Positions 54,119-63,413 of a DNA stretch of 64,000 bases are shown here, one piece after another (the stretch's first letter is position 1; each line of letters begins with the position of its first letter). The position numbers and the translations under genes are program-made. The notes under the pieces were generated by a model. The model searched no databases. It had not been told where the DNA came from and was given only the letters and a program-made list of their open reading frames with translations. The stretch comes from Aminobacter anthyllidis. Its GTDB lineage: Bacteria > Pseudomonadota > Alphaproteobacteria > Rhizobiales > Rhizobiaceae. Location of the stretch: positions 62,001 through 126,000 of the forward strand of contig NZ_JAFLWW010000012.1 in the NCBI RefSeq assembly GCF_018555685.1, written 5' to 3'.

Positions 54119-54704
54119 GTTGCGGGACAGGGACCCGGAATTGGCATTCCTGGGCGATTTCACCTTGGAATACGATGCCGGCGCGAATGCTTTTGGCCTG
54201 AACATCATATGCACCCATCGCACCATTCCGAGTGAGGTCGGGGCGGACGTTGTTCGGTTGCGCGCCATATTCGATGAAACAGCCGGAGCCGGCGTCAGCG
54301 ACCGTGGATCGGCCATTCTGATAGATCGCCAAGCGCATGGGGCATCGCTTCAGTGTGGCATTGCCGACAGGATCGGTGCGGATCGGCGAGCAGCCGGTGA
54401 GCGTGTGCAGGACCGAGAGGACGACGGTTTTGGTCGGGCTGCGAACGACGATGTGACTCTCGGAAGCCGGCGCGTTGGCGACCGCAAAGCGCGTATCGCC
54501 TTTGGCCACGTAGGCGTCGTTGTTCTTCTTCAATCGGTCGGCCCATAGGGCGGCGTAGGGCACCGCTTCCGAGTTCGGGAGCTCGAGATCGGCATAGGCG
54601 ACGGCGCGCCAGGCATTCGGATCATGCGTGAGCGACTGGGCCGAAGCGTGGGGCGCCAATGTAAGGGCAGCCGCGACTGCGACAAATGTCAGGCGTGCAT
54701 GCAT
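54114..54704 (-). CDS. Exported protein of unknown function, next to the IS
   Basis: A 196-residue protein from ATG 54704: MHARLTFVAVAAALTLAPHA to ASA is a signal peptide. Mature part has EAVPYAALWADRLKKNNDAY, SVLHTLTGCSPIRTDP and GSGCFIEYGAQPN; two Cys in all. The stop TAG is inside the IS target site, so the gene escaped damage. Upstream motif CCCTATGATTAAATCA matches that of the DUF1173 gene. Part of the transfer-linked secreted group. Confidence 0.7.
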   Translation of the reverse strand: MHARLTFVAVAAALTLAPHASAQSLTHDPNAWRAVAYADLELPNSEAVPYAALWADRLKKNNDAYVAKGDTRFAVANAPASESHIVVRSPTKTVVLSVLHTLTGCSPIRTDPVGNATLKRCPMRLAIYQNGRSTVADAGSGCFIEYGAQPNNVRPDLTRNGAMGAYDVQAKSIRAGIVFQGEIAQECQFRVPVPQP

Positions 54705-54723
54705 TCCTTGCCTCGCTTCTGTG

Positions 54724-54739
54724 CCCTATGATTAAATCA
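54724..54739 (-). promoter_or_regulatory. Shared upstream motif CCCTATGATTAAATCA, copy 2
   Basis: Exact copy of 49475-49490, 20 bases before the start at 54704 and 9 bases before the acyltransferase start on the other strand. Confidence 0.55.
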
Positions 54740-54747
54740 ATGTTGTG

Positions 54748-55842
54748 ATGATTGTCGAGCGTGATATTTGGATGGGACAAAAAGCCCGCCTATCGGGCCT
54801 GGATGAATTGCGAGGCCTGGCGATCGGGCTGGTGGTGCTGTCGCATGTCGGGCCGGTCTTCGGAGAAGGCGGGACGGTCGCCGCTCTGCTGTTTGCGCCG
54901 GCGTGGAGCGTCGGGGTCGACCTGTTCTTTGTGATTTCCGGCCTGGTGGTGGAACGCTCATTGCGAAGCCTGCGGCATGAGCGCGGTGCGCTCGAGGCGG
55001 CCTCCGCCTTCTATGTCAGGCGTGCCATGCGGATCGTGCCGCTGGCCTGGTGCGTCGGCGCCATCCTCTCGATCGGGTTGATCATCCCGGGAAGCGGCGT
55101 TGAGCCTGCAGACGCGAAGGCGGCATTCGCCTTCATCTCGAATGCGCATTGGGCGCCCTGTTTCGGGGGCGCCGCAGGGTGCGGGAACGCCTTTGCGTTC
55201 GCGCCATTCTGGTCGGTCGCCGCCGAGGTGCAATTCTATCTGCTGGCTCCGCTCCTGGTGTTCCTGCTACCCCGGCGTGCGCTTGTCGCGCTGGCCGGGC
55301 TCGTCCTCGTGGTAGGGGTGTTCACGCTGCGGCCATGGGGCGGGACGCTTTGGACGTTTCGTATCGATGCAGTCGCGGTCGGGCTGGCGATCGGCGCAAT
55401 CATGGGGACGAGCGCATGGCCGCGTCTGACGGAACACCTGCGGGCGATCGGCAACATCGAAGCGGCGTTCTGGATGACGGTCGGGGCCTTCATGCTGGCG
55501 ATCTTACCGCCGGCGACACATGGCGTGGCGACTGCCGCACTGGCGCTGATGTGCGGGTGGCTCGTGACAAGGGCGACCTTGCGGAATGGTTCTGTGAACT
55601 GGCAGGGGCGGATGCTGCGCCGCTTGGGAGGCATCTCCTATGCCCTCTATCTGATCCATCTGCCGGTGCTGGCGCTGTTCAACTGGTCGCTTGGCCAATT
55701 CCTGGACGCTCCGGCGACGGCAACGCTCTCGATCGCGGTCGCGATCGGGCTGTCTCATGGGCTGACGGTGGCAATCGGAGATCCGCTCCGCCAGCTCGGC
55801 CGCCAATGGTCAAATCGAACAGTCCGGGAGGTGTCGCCGTGA
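54748..55842 (+). CDS. Acyltransferase-3 family membrane protein (OafA/YrhL type)
   Basis: About 364 residues; ATG 54748 (GTG 54745 adjoins). Begins LDELRGLAIGLVVLSHVGPV with the catalytic His in LSHVG, then SVGVDLFFVISGLVVERSL and RRAMRIVPLAWCVGA, the hallmarks of family 3. About ten membrane helices. Such enzymes O-acylate surface polysaccharide or lipid. Beside conjugation genes it could alter the donor or recipient surface. The next gene overlaps by four bases. Confidence 0.85.
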   Translation: MIVERDIWMGQKARLSGLDELRGLAIGLVVLSHVGPVFGEGGTVAALLFAPAWSVGVDLFFVISGLVVERSLRSLRHERGALEAASAFYVRRAMRIVPLAWCVGAILSIGLIIPGSGVEPADAKAAFAFISNAHWAPCFGGAAGCGNAFAFAPFWSVAAEVQFYLLAPLLVFLLPRRALVALAGLVLVVGVFTLRPWGGTLWTFRIDAVAVGLAIGAIMGTSAWPRLTEHLRAIGNIEAAFWMTVGAFMLAILPPATHGVATAALALMCGWLVTRATLRNGSVNWQGRMLRRLGGISYALYLIHLPVLALFNWSLGQFLDAPATATLSIAVAIGLSHGLTVAIGDPLRQLGRQWSNRTVREVSP

Positions 55843-56117
55843 CGGAAGAAAATCGTCAGTGGTCGCTTGGTGGTGAAGATGTCGATCAAATTCCGCGAGG
55901 AGCGAGGGCGCTGGCGGAGCAGCTATTGACCGAGACCGACGGCGATGCCGTGGCAGCGCTCGTCGCGGCATGCTGCGTCATTGGAGCCATGCGCTCGGCC
56001 GTATCGAGGGGTATGGTCCGCAACGGATCGCCGTCAGGGGTCGATATCGCGCAAGTGCTGGACGTGTTCGTGCGAAGCGAGCTCCCAGCAGAAGAGCAGA
56101 ACCTGACCGGTAGATGA
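55839..56117 (+). CDS. Unrecognised 92-residue protein coupled to acyltransferase
   Basis: GTG 55839 overlaps the previous stop (GTGA), with GGGAGG upstream. Product MTEENRQWSLGGEDVDQIPR, then GARALAEQLLTETDGDAVAA, LVAACCVIGAMRSAVSRG. Helical, soluble. Function unknown; translation is tied to the acyltransferase. Confidence 0.6.
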   Translation: MTEENRQWSLGGEDVDQIPRGARALAEQLLTETDGDAVAALVAACCVIGAMRSAVSRGMVRNGSPSGVDIAQVLDVFVRSELPAEEQNLTGR

Positions 56118-56428
56118 CTTACCCCGGAATGCTGGATGCACGATATCCGCAGTTTGATCTTCGTGGGCGACCGTCAGCAATGCCATGCACTGACACTGAT
56201 TTCGCCAGGAAAGAAATTGAACTAAAGCCTTGCGAAACGCTTTGGCCGAACGACAGGATCGATCTCGCATATGGAAGCATGATTTTTCGGCCGGAGGTGA
56301 GCGATGCGGCTTCCATGCGTGAAGGTCGCCATGACTGCTGGCGCGACCACACGCAATACGCTCGAAGTCGCCGAAGACGGTCGGCGCAATCTTCGAACTG
56401 GGATCTGCACGAAGAGACGCGGTGGTGA
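56114..56428 (+). CDS. Possible 104-residue protein, weak support
   Basis: ATG 56114 overlaps the stop of 55839 (ATGA). The first 70 residues (MTYPGMLDARYPQFDLRGRP, FARKEIELKPCETLWPNDRI) look protein-like; the last 30 are Arg/Ser-rich and may be a shifted frame. No family recognised. Confidence 0.3.
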   Translation: MTYPGMLDARYPQFDLRGRPSAMPCTDTDFARKEIELKPCETLWPNDRIDLAYGSMIFRPEVSDAASMREGRHDCWRDHTQYARSRRRRSAQSSNWDLHEETRW

Positions 56429-56592
56429 ATTGGCACGCTGCGTGAGGACACATCCGGACCGTCGTAAAAGCCCCTCGCAGCGTATCTCTCATACGCCCGC
56501 GGACAATCTTGCCGACGCCGGCGCCGTTGGTTTGGCCGTCGGCTTCTGTACGCATCTGGCCAGCCGACACGCGGCAGTGTGACGGCCGCCGC

Positions 56593-57198
56593 TTAGTAGC
56601 GGTCGCCGAACCATCCCTTGCTCTTGGGCGGCGAGGGTTCCTGGTAAGCCCACGGGACAGACTTGTAGGACGGCCTCGGGTCTTGGACGCGCCAAGCCTT
56701 CTGCCAGTAGTAGAAATTGAGGGGTACTCGGGCGAGCACGCGACCATCGGCAGACAGGAGGTCGGAAGCGCAGGCGACGACGGGGCCGTCGTAAAATTGC
56801 ACGCGGCCAGTATAGCCGTTGAGCGCTCCGGGCCGGCAGGCAAAGACGCGAACGCCTGCAGCGATCGTGTCCGGGGCTTCCGCGGGGACGGAGATCGTCT
56901 TGACGCCTTCCTTGGTGATGAGCGTGCGCACAGGCACGGAGCTCCAATGCGAGCGGCGCAAGGCGTTATTCGCCTGAGCTTCGGTTGGGTAGCCGGCTCG
57001 TCGGGTAATGACCGGCGGGAAGCGCCCCCAGTCTGGCGCATATTCTTGCCGGCTGCGACTGACCCGATCAGGCTTCCAATAGGAGTCCGTAGCCGAAACG
57101 GGGCCGGCCGAATGTGAAGCATCCGTCACTCGCTCGGCGCAACCGGCGAGCAAGGCCGCGGATGCGACGAGGTGGAGGATGTGACGAAAAGAACGCAT
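56593..57198 (-). CDS. Lipoprotein of unknown function, 201 residues
   Basis: ATG 57198: MRSFRHILHLVASAALLAGC is a lipoprotein signal with lipobox LLAGC. Mature part has YPTEAQANNALRRSHWSSVP, RTLITKEGVKTISVPAEAPD and GRVQFYDGPVVACASDLL, and ends in a Pro/Lys-rich tail. Not recognised by name. Position beside other exported transfer-linked genes suggests a cell-envelope role. Confidence 0.65.
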   Translation of the reverse strand: MRSFRHILHLVASAALLAGCAERVTDASHSAGPVSATDSYWKPDRVSRSRQEYAPDWGRFPPVITRRAGYPTEAQANNALRRSHWSSVPVRTLITKEGVKTISVPAEAPDTIAAGVRVFACRPGALNGYTGRVQFYDGPVVACASDLLSADGRVLARVPLNFYYWQKAWRVQDPRPSYKSVPWAYQEPSPPKSKGWFGDRY

Positions 57199-57616
57199 AT
57201 CGTGCTCGGGGGTCATGGGTTTGCAGGTGAGAATTTCCGGCGAAGTCAAGGCATCTGGAAGGTGCTGGCCCAAATGCCGCGATGGGTTTTGCGAGACTGA
57301 CGCTCGATCTGGGCGTGAAGGGGATGCGACGATCGAGATCATCGGGGAGGGTGACGGCTACGCCTGCTTTCAGCCTTTCGCCGGCGACGTCGGCCATTTC
57401 GCTGGTTGCACAACGCGCGACGATGACAGCTGCGTCTTTCCGGACCGGCAAGCAGACAAGCCGTTTTTTCAAGGTGGCGGTTACGAGCCATGCCATGGCG
57501 ACAACGCCACAAGGCAACGCCTGCTTTCCCAGCGTCGCGGTCTGGCCCAGGTCGCAGCCGTCGACGCCGCGATAGGTGCACGAAGCAAAAGTTGATTGCT
57601 GGTCCCCATGGATCAC
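57068..57616 (-). pseudogene. Decayed SNase-like protein
   Basis: The leftward frame from GTG 57616 reads TYRGVDGCDLGQTATLGKQA, then LPCGVVAMAWLVTATLKKRL and ARCATSEMADVAGERLKAGV, an outline of the SNase fold (DGD, CG-AAWL, ARC, L-AGVA) with catalytic residues lost. The frame overruns the start of the lipoprotein gene by 130 bases and the best-spaced ATG behind GAGGAG is in another frame, so a frameshift is likely. Confidence 0.4.
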
Positions 57617-57834
57617 TCCTCTTCAGATTCATTGAGTCAGTAAACTATCTTGCGAATCGCTGTGCAAGTGTCTCTGACTCATATCCCGCGAGGGGAGGAC
57701 GGTGCTCGTATCCGGATCCGCGCCCGATGGGCCGGGTAGGGCCTCGGTGTCGAGTTGACGCGGGGCCATCAGGCAATCGATACTCTGAATGCGCGCTATG
57801 CCGCGGCGGTCGCAGCGGCATCCGCTGGACGAAC

Positions 57835-58179
57835 TCAGCGGCTTCGTGGGCGGCCTTGCCTGATATCGCTGCGAGCCTTTCGAAGCCGCTGTTCGAGCGC
57901 TAAATAGCGAGCCGTAATCGAGTTCAGCTTTGTAAAAAACTGCCTGCTCTGCGCAGGGTTGCCCGGCGCAGGCGGGGGGAAGAAAGCGAAAAGAGCTTCC
58001 CGATCAGCGTCTAATTGTTTTAGCTCCGAGCAGAGACGGCAAATTTCGTGGTCGTCCGTTGCGGAACGCTGATGTGATGCACGGCGGTTGCCACGTGTGG
58101 AGTTAGTCTGCCGAGCCACATCGTTTGACGAAAGTAAAATCGTATCCAAGGCGTTACCTCCACGCCGGGTTGTGGTCAT
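57835..58179 (-). CDS. Unrecognised 114-residue protein
   Basis: ATG 58179: MTTTRRGGNALDTILLSSND, then DDHEICRLCSELKQLDADRE and FFTKLNSITARYLALEQRLR. Helical with a Cys pair (CRLC). Runs away from the traR-like gene. No family recognised. Confidence 0.4.
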   Translation of the reverse strand: MTTTRRGGNALDTILLSSNDVARQTNSTRGNRRASHQRSATDDHEICRLCSELKQLDADREALFAFFPPPAPGNPAQSRQFFTKLNSITARYLALEQRLRKARSDIRQGRPRSR

Positions 58180-58226
58180 CCAATCTGGAATAATGCGGGT
58201 TGCAACCTATGTATACTGGCGGCTTT

Positions 58227-58246
58227 GCCTGTCACTTTTGACAGGT
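58227..58246. promoter_or_regulatory. lux/tra-box-like palindrome upstream of LuxR gene
   Basis: GCCTGTCACTTTTGACAGGT has the CTG-N10-CAG signature of lux boxes and is a 7-base inverted repeat (CCTGTCA/TGACAGG). It ends 94 bases before the regulator start. Confidence 0.65.
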
Positions 58247-58340
58247 CGTGAGACGCTTGAATCCAGCGAGGAGCAACCTAGTTCGATAGCCGCGCGAATG
58301 GCCTGGAGAGGCGCGTCGATAGTAAGGAGGTAAGCTGGAT

Positions 58341-59078
58341 ATGGCGAAATTTGACTCAAATTTTCACGACATGACGGAGGGTATTCGAGCAGTTGCCTCT
58401 CCTGCGGAGGCAGCGGACCTTCTGAACACAATCGTCGAAAGTTACGGCCTTGAGACGGCGGCCTTTCTTACCGTCAGGCCGGTTTACGAGGAACCGAGCA
58501 AGCCCTTCTATGTGACCACCTATTCGCCTGACTGGGTGAAACGCTACATCGAGAAGGATTTTTTCGACATCGATCCCGTGCTTCGCTATGGGCTGCGTGC
58601 TGTGACATTGGTTGATTGGAAGGAGATCGACCTATCGGACAAGGCCGTGCGCACGTTCTTTGGTGAAGCGAGGGAACATGGTGTCGGGAAGCATGGCATC
58701 ACGTTCCCGGTTAGGGGTGTCAACGGCGACCGCGGCATTCTGAGCCTGACGAGCAACGAGAACGCAGCGGCGTGGCAGGCGTTTCTCAAATCCGAGGTTC
58801 GCGACTTCCAGCATCTCTCCGGCGAATTTCACAATGCTATCGGTCGAATCCAAGGAAGGCCACGCCATCAGGCGGTCTGCTCCGATAGAGAGATCGAATG
58901 CCTGAAATGGTACGCGAGGGGAGAGAAGGTCAAACGGACCGCAGAGATACTGTCGCTATCCCCGCGCACGGTGCGATTTCATCTTGATCTGGCACGGGCC
59001 AAGCTTGGTGCCAAAAGCTTGGCCCATGCGGTTGCGATCGCGGCAGAGCGCGGCCTTTTCTTTCAAAGACTGTTCTGA
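58341..59078 (+). CDS. traR: TraR/LuxR-type quorum-sensing regulator
   Basis: A 245-residue protein, ATG 58341 behind AAGGAGG. The N-terminal autoinducer-binding domain has the conserved Trp, Tyr, Asp and Pro in YSPDWVKRYIEKDFFDIDPV and Gly in HGITFPVRGVNGDRGILSL. The C-terminal LuxR helix-turn-helix (about 180-235) reads LSDREIECLKWYARGEKVKR in outline, then ILSLSPRTVRFHLDLARAKL. It would bind an N-acyl-homoserine lactone and act at lux boxes. No luxI/traI gene is in the window. Confidence 0.88.
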   Translation: MAKFDSNFHDMTEGIRAVASPAEAADLLNTIVESYGLETAAFLTVRPVYEEPSKPFYVTTYSPDWVKRYIEKDFFDIDPVLRYGLRAVTLVDWKEIDLSDKAVRTFFGEAREHGVGKHGITFPVRGVNGDRGILSLTSNENAAAWQAFLKSEVRDFQHLSGEFHNAIGRIQGRPRHQAVCSDREIECLKWYARGEKVKRTAEILSLSPRTVRFHLDLARAKLGAKSLAHAVAIAAERGLFFQRLF

Positions 59079-59250
59079 TCGGTAGCCAAGCGCTCCGCGA
59101 GAAGCCGGCGGCAAAACTCGTTCCGTTTCGTGAAGCTGGGAATGCTAGAACGACTGGATCATGGGGAAAGAAGGGAGGCGTATCTGGACAATCTGATCCG
59201 GAAAGGCACCGCGACGCTCTGAGGGTAGAATGCTGGCCAAACCAAGTGCC
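59079..59250. other. Short intergenic region
   Basis: No gene or repeat recognised between convergent traR-like and lipoprotein genes. Confidence 0.3.
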
Positions 59251-59607
59251 TTATTCGCAAACCATACGGTACCGCTTGCCTGGCTCGCTGACGTTCTTGC
59301 AGACAAGCACCTTGTGCGGCTCGGAAGAGGAGAGCGGCGGACTTGCGGCCCGCCAAATGACTCTCTTTGATGTCTTTTGACTTGCCGAACGGCGCGGTTC
59401 GAGTCTCGCCGGCTCCTGCGGCGCAACCGGAAACACGCTGGCTTCGATCTGCGGCTGCTGCAGGCGTGGCGGTTCTTTGTCAAAGAATCGCCTGGCATCA
59501 AGCGATCTCGGAATAATCACCGTACCATCATCGCTGTGCGCGCAGCCGCTGCCCAACAGTAACGCCAGCCCCAGGAAAAAAGGCAGTATCCGTCCAAACA
59601 TAAGCAT
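59251..59607 (-). CDS. Lipoprotein of unknown function, 118 residues
   Basis: MLMFGRILPFFLGLALLLGS then GC gives a lipobox LGSGC. Mature part is Pro/Arg-rich (EPPRLQQPQIEASVFPVAPQ) and ends in a Cys pair (LVCKNVSEPGKRYRMVC). ATG 59607. Small lipoproteins of this kind serve in envelope complexes; no family recognised. Reads leftward after groEL, separated by a terminator. Confidence 0.55.
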   Translation of the reverse strand: MLMFGRILPFFLGLALLLGSGCAHSDDGTVIIPRSLDARRFFDKEPPRLQQPQIEASVFPVAPQEPARLEPRRSASQKTSKRVIWRAASPPLSSSEPHKVLVCKNVSEPGKRYRMVCE

Positions 59608-59668
59608 AACCCTTGGCGGGCGAATACCCCGGCTTGCGGGTCGCCGACAACCGGCGCAAGGGCACGAA

Positions 59669-59697
59669 GAAAGGGCGGCATTGCTTGCCGCCCTTTC
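59669..59697 (-). terminator. Terminator of groESL operon
   Basis: GAAAGGGCGGCA, loop of 5, TGCCGCCCTTTC is a perfect 12-base stem; on the minus strand it is followed by TTCTTCGT. Confidence 0.8.
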
Positions 59698-59721
59698 GAA
59701 ATTGTCGAGATGCCTGGACCT

Positions 59722-61380
<1,659 letters not shown>

Positions 61381-61440
61381 TTAGCTCCTGGCAGGGGCTT
61401 GGGATCAAGCCCGAAATTCAGTTGACGGTGAGGCCGATAA

Positions 61441-61737
61441 TCAGCCGATGATGCCCATGATGTCGGATTCCTTCATGATCAGAAGGTCTTCGCCATTGAG
61501 CTTGACTTCGGTGCCCGACCACTTGCCGAACAGGATGCGGTCGCCAGCCTTGACGTCCAGGGGCACGAGCTTGCCCGCTTCGTCACGAGCGCCGGAGCCG
61601 ACGGCGATGATCTCGCCTTCCTGCGGCTTTTCCTTTGCCGTATCGGGGATGATGATCCCGCCGGCGGTCTTCGCTTCGGATTCGACCCGGCGAACGACCA
61701 CGCGGTCATGAAGCGGGCGGAACTTCGACTTTGCCAT
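61441..61737 (-). CDS. groES: Co-chaperonin GroES (Cpn10)
   Basis: A 98-residue protein: [20 protein letters not shown], then [20 protein letters not shown] and [20 protein letters not shown], the complete GroES fold with mobile loop. First gene of the operon under CIRCE control. Confidence 0.98.
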   Translation of the reverse strand: MAKSKFRPLHDRVVVRRVESEAKTAGGIIIPDTAKEKPQEGEIIAVGSGARDEAGKLVPLDVKAGDRILFGKWSGTEVKLNGEDLLIMKESDIMGIIG

Positions 61738-61791
61738 TTTTTGGATTTCCCTGGTGCGGAGATTGAGAGGTCGTCGGTTGCCGGAGCGTTG

Positions 61792-61818
61792 TTAGCACTC
61801 AGAGGTGTCGAGTGCTAA
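61792..61818. promoter_or_regulatory. CIRCE element (HrcA operator)
   Basis: TTAGCACTC, 9 bases, GAGTGCTAA is a perfect match to the HrcA-binding consensus. It lies 55 bases before the groES start and implies heat-shock control. Confidence 0.97.
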
Positions 61819-62047
61819 CGCGGCTGTGAGATAGGCTACCGGCTCATCCTAGTCAAGAAGGAAGAGGGGCACGGGCGAAGACGAAAATCGCGCTGCCATG
61901 CGACCGCAAGAGGCCCTCGCTGTTCGTGACTGCCAGTACCGGGCTCTAACCGCAAGCAAGTCGTAACGGGCTTGCAAATATCGCAGAGCTTGGCCACAAC
62001 GCGCTTTGCCAGATGACCTAGGGTGAGGGCGCAAGCAAGGAGTGGAT

Positions 62048-62645
62048 ATGGTTTTCCGACTGAAGGAGCTGCTCGGCAAGAGGTTTGATGAAGAAGTGCA
62101 ATTCTTCAAAGCCTGGCAGAAGGACAAGAAGGGCGTAGGAGCCCTCATCCCCACTTCGATTTATGCGGCGCGCCGGATGGCAAGCGTCATCAACCCGCGG
62201 TCCGGAATGCCGATCCTAGAGCTTGGCGCGGGAACCGGCGTCATCACCAATGGCAATCCTGGAGAGGGGCATCAAACCGCATCAGTTGGTGTCGGTCGAA
62301 AACTCTAGGAATTTCTACGACGGCCTGGTGCAACGCTTCCCGGGCGTGGACTTCAGATTGGGCAACGCATTTGCGCTGAATGAAGTTCTGGGTGAGCGCA
62401 GGGGTGAACAATTCGATTGCGTGGTCAGTGCAGTCCCGCTGTTGAGCTTTCCTATGGAACAGCGCGTTGCCCTGATTGAGGATCTGCTTGCCCGCATTCC
62501 TGCCGGACGGCCGGTAATTCAAATCACCTATGGGCCTCTGTCGCCGGTGATCAAGATGCCCGACCGCTACGTGGTTTCTCACTATGACTTCGTCGTCCGT
62601 AACATACCACCGGCACAGCTCTGGACCTATCGACGAGCAGTCTAG
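62048..62645 (+). pseudogene. pmtA: PmtA-type phospholipid N-methyltransferase, one-base insertion
   Basis: ATG 62048 starts MVFRLKELLGKRFDEEVQFF and reaches the SAM motif ILELGAGTGVIT; the frame then shifts at about 62251. Removing one T restores AILERGIKPHQLVSVENSRN, then FYDGLVQRFPGVDFRLGNAF and ISAVP-type VVSAVPLLSFPMEQRVALIE to the stop. The span is one base longer than whole codons. PmtA makes phosphatidylcholine in rhizobia. Either a true loss or a sequence error; a chromosomal copy would be expected elsewhere. Confidence 0.8.
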
Positions 62646-62768
62646 CCAAATCCGGCACCCGAAGGGCCGACCGCGCGGAGGTGTATGCAATCAGGCCCCA
62701 TGTGAAATTGCCATCAGTGCGCTTTCATTTTTGCTGGGTCTATGCTGGATCGGCTCTCGAATAGAAGC

Positions 62769-63317
62769 CTACTTCTCCACTTTGTCGAAAACAGCTAGAT
62801 CAGCGGTTGGCGGGATCTTTTCGGAAAAGAGGAAGGTCACTGGACCAAGTTTCAACGCCTTGGCGATCGCGGCAATCGTGTCCACGCTGATGTTGCCGCT
62901 TGCCCGTTGCAGTTTCGTGAACGTCGCCTCCGCCACGCCGATGAGTTCGGCCATCTCATAGCGGTGCAAAGTACGTCGTTGTCGCTCAAAATCAATGATG
63001 CGCGCCAGTCGTTTGCGGATCGCATTTTCGTCCAACCGATGCGCCCATTCCGGAACTTTCTTACGGCCGGCGAGCAGTCCTGCAACAGACACTTGCAAGC
63101 CGTTTGCCATAATCTGCAGCGTCGTCAATGTGACATTATTTTTCTGACGCACAGTCTGAATATAGGTTCGGTAGGCGAGTTTCTCGCCGTCGGCGGTCCG
63201 AAACAGCTCGGCCATATGCATATGGGATAGGCCGCGTTTGGCTCTCTCCCGCTCAAGCATCAGAGCAATGTTGACGCGCAACGGGTTGTTGACCACGCCT
63301 CCGTCGTCTCGTTTCAT
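62769..63317 (-). CDS. XRE-type regulator with two helix-turn-helix regions
   Basis: About 182 residues from ATG 63317 (MKRDDGGVVNNPLRVNIALM). First region HMAELFRTADGEKLAYRTYI, TVRQKNNVTLTTLQIMANGL; second region RYEMAELIGVAEATFTKLQR, ASGNISVDTIAAIAKALKLG. Two Cro/C1-like modules in one chain. It is divergent from the exported protein at 63414 and may control it. Confidence 0.75.
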   Translation of the reverse strand: MKRDDGGVVNNPLRVNIALMLERERAKRGLSHMHMAELFRTADGEKLAYRTYIQTVRQKNNVTLTTLQIMANGLQVSVAGLLAGRKKVPEWAHRLDENAIRKRLARIIDFERQRRTLHRYEMAELIGVAEATFTKLQRASGNISVDTIAAIAKALKLGPVTFLFSEKIPPTADLAVFDKVEK

Positions 63318-63413
63318 AAATCGATGTAGTCGCACAAACCTGCCTTTTTGACCTGTCCTTTTTCGCGCGGATCATCCATAGTAAACTGTCAAATCTGCAG
63401 CGAGGAAAAGGCT

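Noticed and set aside
56034..57122. Leftward 362-codon frame
   Set aside because: It overlaps the lipoprotein gene at 56593 in another frame and lacks any start signal; composition is typical of a shadow.
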